NCBI GenBank assembly: GCA_965153455.1
Contig: OZ234500.1
Location: forward strand, 12,604,557-12,668,556
Reading direction: 5' to 3'
Source: Sphagnum compactum
Lineage: Eukaryota; Bryophyta; Sphagnopsida; Sphagnales
DNA: 64,000 nt
A model generated the notes under the pieces. The model did not search any database. It saw nothing but the letters and a program-made list of their open reading frames with translations, and was not told where the DNA came from. Below, piece after piece: positions 60,525 through 64,000 of the stretch. Both the position numbers and the translations under genes were made by a program. Within the stretch, counting starts at the first letter, position 1; each line of letters starts with the position of its first letter.

Positions 60525-60590
60525 TAGGTATTGAACCCACAACCTCCCCTGCAAGGAATGTATTACTAACCATTGGCATACCATCAAACA
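60525..60590 (-). repeat. tRNA-derived SINE head on the minus strand
   Basis: On the minus strand box A reads TATGCCAATGGTTA (60580-60567) and box B reads GGTTCAATACC (60537-60527), an exact fit to GGTTCRANNCC. The box spacing is tRNA-like, but the flanks do not pair as an acceptor stem. Confidence 0.55.
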
Positions 60591-60999
60591 TTAAGTAGGA
60601 AGGTTTAGTTTTCAAATTTATTGCAAAAACAAAGTCAAAAAGGGCAAAAATTTAAAAACCTTGTGACATAACAATGCAGTTCTTCACAGGGTTGCACTAT
60701 CAAGCCCCAAACTAGTGCTAGACAGCTCATTAGGGGGTATTTAGAGCCTCACACATTTTGCAACCTTCCATGAGTTTTTTTCTTGTTGTTTTCCCAATTG
60801 TATTTATAAATGAATTCATTCACAACTTTTCATACTTTGTCTTTGTGCATCATCTTTTTGTGTACAAATGAATTTGTGAATGAATATATCTTTGGGTCAC
60901 ATTTCAATTTGTTGATGGGTTTGAGCATCTACATTGTTGAGTCTAAACATCAGCTTAAAGTTAATGTGTGTCAAGTCAATCTACAACTTTTTGTTGATT

Positions 61000-61330
61000 A
61001 GTGTGTGTCAAATCTAAGCATTTGTTAAAAGTTGGTGTGCATCAAGTTTATTTGTGTCAAATTTATGTTTGTTCAGTCTATTTGTGTGGATTTATTTACG
61101 TTGAATTTGTTTGAGTCAGTTTGTTTGGGTTAGCTAATTAGGGTCAATCTATTTGGGTTTGTCAATTGACATTGTGAATTGAGTCTATGTTGTGAGTTGA
61201 GCTTATATGCATTATGAATCAAGTTTGTCTATCATGAGTTGAATCTATTTGTATGTTTACATTGTGAATTTAATTTGTTCATATGTCTACATTGTGAGTT
61301 TATGAGTTGTTGTTGTGAGTTTGTTTGCAT
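61000..61330. repeat. Degenerate short tandem repeat
   Basis: Words such as TTGTGAGTTGAGTCTATTTG and GTGTGTCAAATCTA recur at 20-30 bp spacing just upstream of hAT relic copy A. Confidence 0.55.
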
Positions 61331-61529
61331 TTAAAATCAAGGTTGTCTCACATTTTACTATTGAGTTGGATCTTTCAAAATGCAAGTTCAATTTGTTTTT
61401 TAAAAGTAGGAACCATACTATGGGTGGTCTTCTTATCATGTTGGACTTTAGTGTAACTTCTTCATATCATTGTCCTCTTCCATTTTCCCCAAGTCCCTTT
61501 TTTTCTCCTTTTAATTTTGAATGTTTCAA

Positions 61530-63100
61530 ATATAAATTTAGAGCACGATGAACATGTAATGTCCTTGAATGAACTTTTTCCCATCCTTAAAGCAAATTTG
61601 CTCATTGTCCCATCCAAGCCAAGAATCAAATGCAAGATTTGTAATGAGGTGGAAAGGAAAGATAAATTGTTTGTTCCTAAGTGGGATTCTTTTTGTAAGC
61701 ATGCTAGTTGCAAAAATTAACAAGAATATTGGAACTAATGTGAAGAAAAGGGATTGTTATTACTTCAAAGTTTGTCTAGACGTACCAAGAACCAAAAATT
61801 GATTGCTTCCCATAATCATGAAAGTGTTGTTGCCCAAGTTGCAACTAGGATGGTAAGAAAGAAAGCAAGAAAAGTTGTGAAATTTTCCACAATATTGCAT
61901 TTGTTGTAATAAGGACATCCCATGCTAGAATATGAGGCAATGAAACCTTTATTTGAATTCATGGCAATCCCAAAAAATAATAAAAAAACATTGGATTGAT
62001 AATTTTGGTTGGACAATGACAAAACTCATGGATGAAGAGGTTATGACAACAACTAAGGTAAATAATGGGGGTTATTCTTTATGTGGCTCTTAGTTGTGAT
62101 GAAGTTTTTACAATGGATAACCAATCTTGATTATTTATCCCTTGTTATGTAATGTAAAATTCAATAAGGATTCCAATTCTCATTTCTTTGGACCAAGTGG
62201 TTGAGGGATCAAGGAATGATAATTTGATTGAAGTGATTATGGAGGCTTTTATAATAAGTGGTGGTTTACAAAAAGACCAAATTGCCCAAAGGCTCATATA
62301 TGATGTGGGAAAAATGGTGCTAGTGTATTTCAAGGCAACAAAAATGGTGTCACAAAACAAATTTGTGACAATTATGCTCCTCATTCTATAGGGGTCCATT
62401 GTATGGCCCACTACATTAATTTAGTAATACAAACCTTGTTAGGATTGCTTTTGGTGACTTGCCTTGAGAATTTGCCACAAATATTACATTCCTATTTTGC
62501 CCATTCACCTAAAGGGCATTTGGAGTTCACAAAACTTGTGGAGCTCATGTCCACAAAGGGGAACTCCAAAATGTGAAAACAAGATGGATATCGATGTTGA
62601 ACCCCACAAAGAAGGTGATGGCAAAATGTAAAATTATGTTGGTGAAAATGGCCTTGGACTCTTTACAAACTAACAAACCAAGTTGAATTATGAAAACTTG
62701 TGTGACTTGTAGATTTTGCTTGGACCTACTTACATCCTATCACTGCTAGAATTTATGCATGTTTTCATTAAATTTTCACAAATGATAAATGTTTTTGTAT
62801 GTAACTTAGTGGCATCTATTAAGGTATGTCAAATTGACATCTACAAATTGTATTGTTATTAAACCTCCAACTTCACAATGCAAAACTTTTAGGCCTTCAA
62901 TTCATTATTGGAGTTGAAACATGAAAACATCCAAATGTGGTGAGTACTTAATTTGAATTGTAGAGTTCAACATTTGGCTTTTGAAATAAATGGAAAGCAT
63001 ATTTAGGCAATGCATCAAGATTTGGAGATTGGATTTTCATCATATGTGATAGAGATAAAATATGTCTTTGTTGTTGTTGAATGATTGGTGAGAAACTAGT
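61530..63100 (+). pseudogene. hAT transposase relic, copy A, with BED zinc finger
   Basis: The head carries a BED-type finger, IKCKICNEVERKDKLFVPKW, followed by FCKHASCKN. After many stops and frame changes, typical mid-protein blocks appear at 62550-62655 (LQNVKTRWISMLNPTKKVM, then AKCKIMLVKMALDSL) and 62720-62850 (ILSLLEFMHVFIKFSQ, then NVFVCNLVASIKVCQIDIYK). The order fits plant hAT-superfamily transposases. The same blocks recur in the inverted copy at 53.2-54.4 kb. It has no intact frame and cannot be active. No terminal inverted repeats or 8-bp target duplication were identified. Confidence 0.75.
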
Positions 63101-63109
63101 GCAAAGGTA

Positions 63110-64000
63110 ATACCTTAAAACTTTTCCACCTATTTTTCATTTTTGTTTTTTTTCAGATCTTTGATATGTTTATTTCATGTTCATGCAAAAGCATGATTTA
63201 TTTGTGGTTTGGCAAGGGCTAGAAAAAATTTGATTATGGAATTGAAAATTAGGGTTTTGGCCCATGGTGTCATCAATGTGAAAAATGTTATGGTACAAAA
63301 GCTTTTGAATGTTAGTGATCTTGATTGCTAGTAGGGCATGTTCAAGCTCACAATGAAATGAAATGCAATAACATGCATGGTGCCCCTATTTAAAACTAAT
63401 TTTTTAAACAAAATGTGTTACCTTTTGACAACATTTTGGATATTATTCTCTAGCTTCTTTGAATATGTGAAACTAGCCGAATTGGCCATGGTGCAAATAA
63501 TAGGCAGTGTGGTGGATGAAAAATGCTTATCAACTTTAATTTTTATGAAATGAAAATTGCACGATATGCTCACTACTCACTTTCCAATCATTGTGCACAT
63601 GTTTGCACAACAATTTTATATTTTGCAAAGTTTCTTATATGTGGAATGTATTGAGTAGTGGATAACAACATGTTGATATTGTTATGATGGTTAGGTTGCA
63701 ACACTATGCTTCTAGAGTTATTAGAAATAGAAAACATTTCCCCACAAGATGGTTGCCAAATGGTAAAAATGAAATGAAATTCCTGTAGAATTATTCCACA
63801 CTACTATAACAACAAATTTTCACTTCACATGCATACATTCATTATTTCTGCCTTGATTATCAACACTTAACATTGCCATTCATTAAAACACCAAAGTCAT
63901 GGTTATTTCATATAACCAAAATCTGCACTTCAAAATACATTGTAAAACACTATAGAAACAAGATTACAATTCATTTAATCATATTTTGATACTACAAAAA
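63110..64000. other. AT-rich intergenic sequence at window end
   Basis: Some stretches may be further decayed hAT sequence, but no block is recognisable. Confidence 0.4.

Overview
This is nuclear DNA from a land plant. The evidence is multi-exon genes with GT-AG introns, a recognisable plant cuticular-wax gene (CER3/WAX2 type), a plant Ty3/gypsy retrotransposon relic, hAT transposase relics and tRNA-derived SINE heads. Most of the window is AT-rich and littered with heavily decayed transposons, low-complexity tracts and small tandem repeats, as in a large, slowly purged genome. The CER3-like protein looks early-diverging, so a non-flowering lineage (moss, fern or gymnosperm) is my best guess. 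The sequence alone does not settle the species.

Layout. 1-2.6 kb: AT-rich sequence, one tRNA-derived SINE head and short tandem repeats. 2.6-12.7 kb: a repeat nest with four diverged copies of a module (a GTAG-rich tract followed by an ATTGG-TCATCCCA block), CACTA-like termini, foldbacks, a BED-finger relic at 8.56 kb, and a ~1.1 kb tract that is almost all A/T. 12.7-19 kb: AT-rich, with a degenerate tandem array and a 637-bp element bounded by 21-bp perfect inverted repeats. 19-24.3 kb: less AT-rich, holding a four-exon gene model on the minus strand (23199-21841) for a 95-residue protein with an HMA-like fold but no metal-binding CxxC. 24.3-35 kb: mostly featureless, with a G-run, hairpins, a four-unit tandem repeat and two unidentified exon-like stretches. 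35-36 kb: another exon-like stretch on the minus strand.

37.6-44.05 kb (minus strand) holds the one unambiguous intact gene: an 11-exon, 630-residue CER3/WAX2/YRE-type protein. Every splice junction and reading-frame phase agrees from the start codon to the stop. A plausible TATA box and 5'UTR intron lie upstream. 46.1-48.24 kb carries a plus-strand Ty3/gypsy pol relic in which reverse transcriptase is deleted between protease and RNase H. 48.3-49.9 kb is an unidentified broken coding relic. 50.4-50.8 kb is a 170-bp tandem duplication. 53.2-54.4 kb (minus) and 61.5-63.1 kb (plus) are two relics of the same hAT subfamily. Between them lie two more tRNA-promoter-like sequences, paired teloboxes and a possible first exon.

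The window contains no operons, CRISPR arrays, rRNA genes or convincing tRNA genes. The CER3-type gene is a wax-biosynthesis gene, the small HMA-like gene has no evident functional tie to it, and the rest is repeat turnover. I found no clear new multi-gene system. The most noteworthy items are the CER3 protein with mixed CER1/CER3 signatures, the CxxC-less HMA-like gene, and the repeated GTAG/CATCCCA module.
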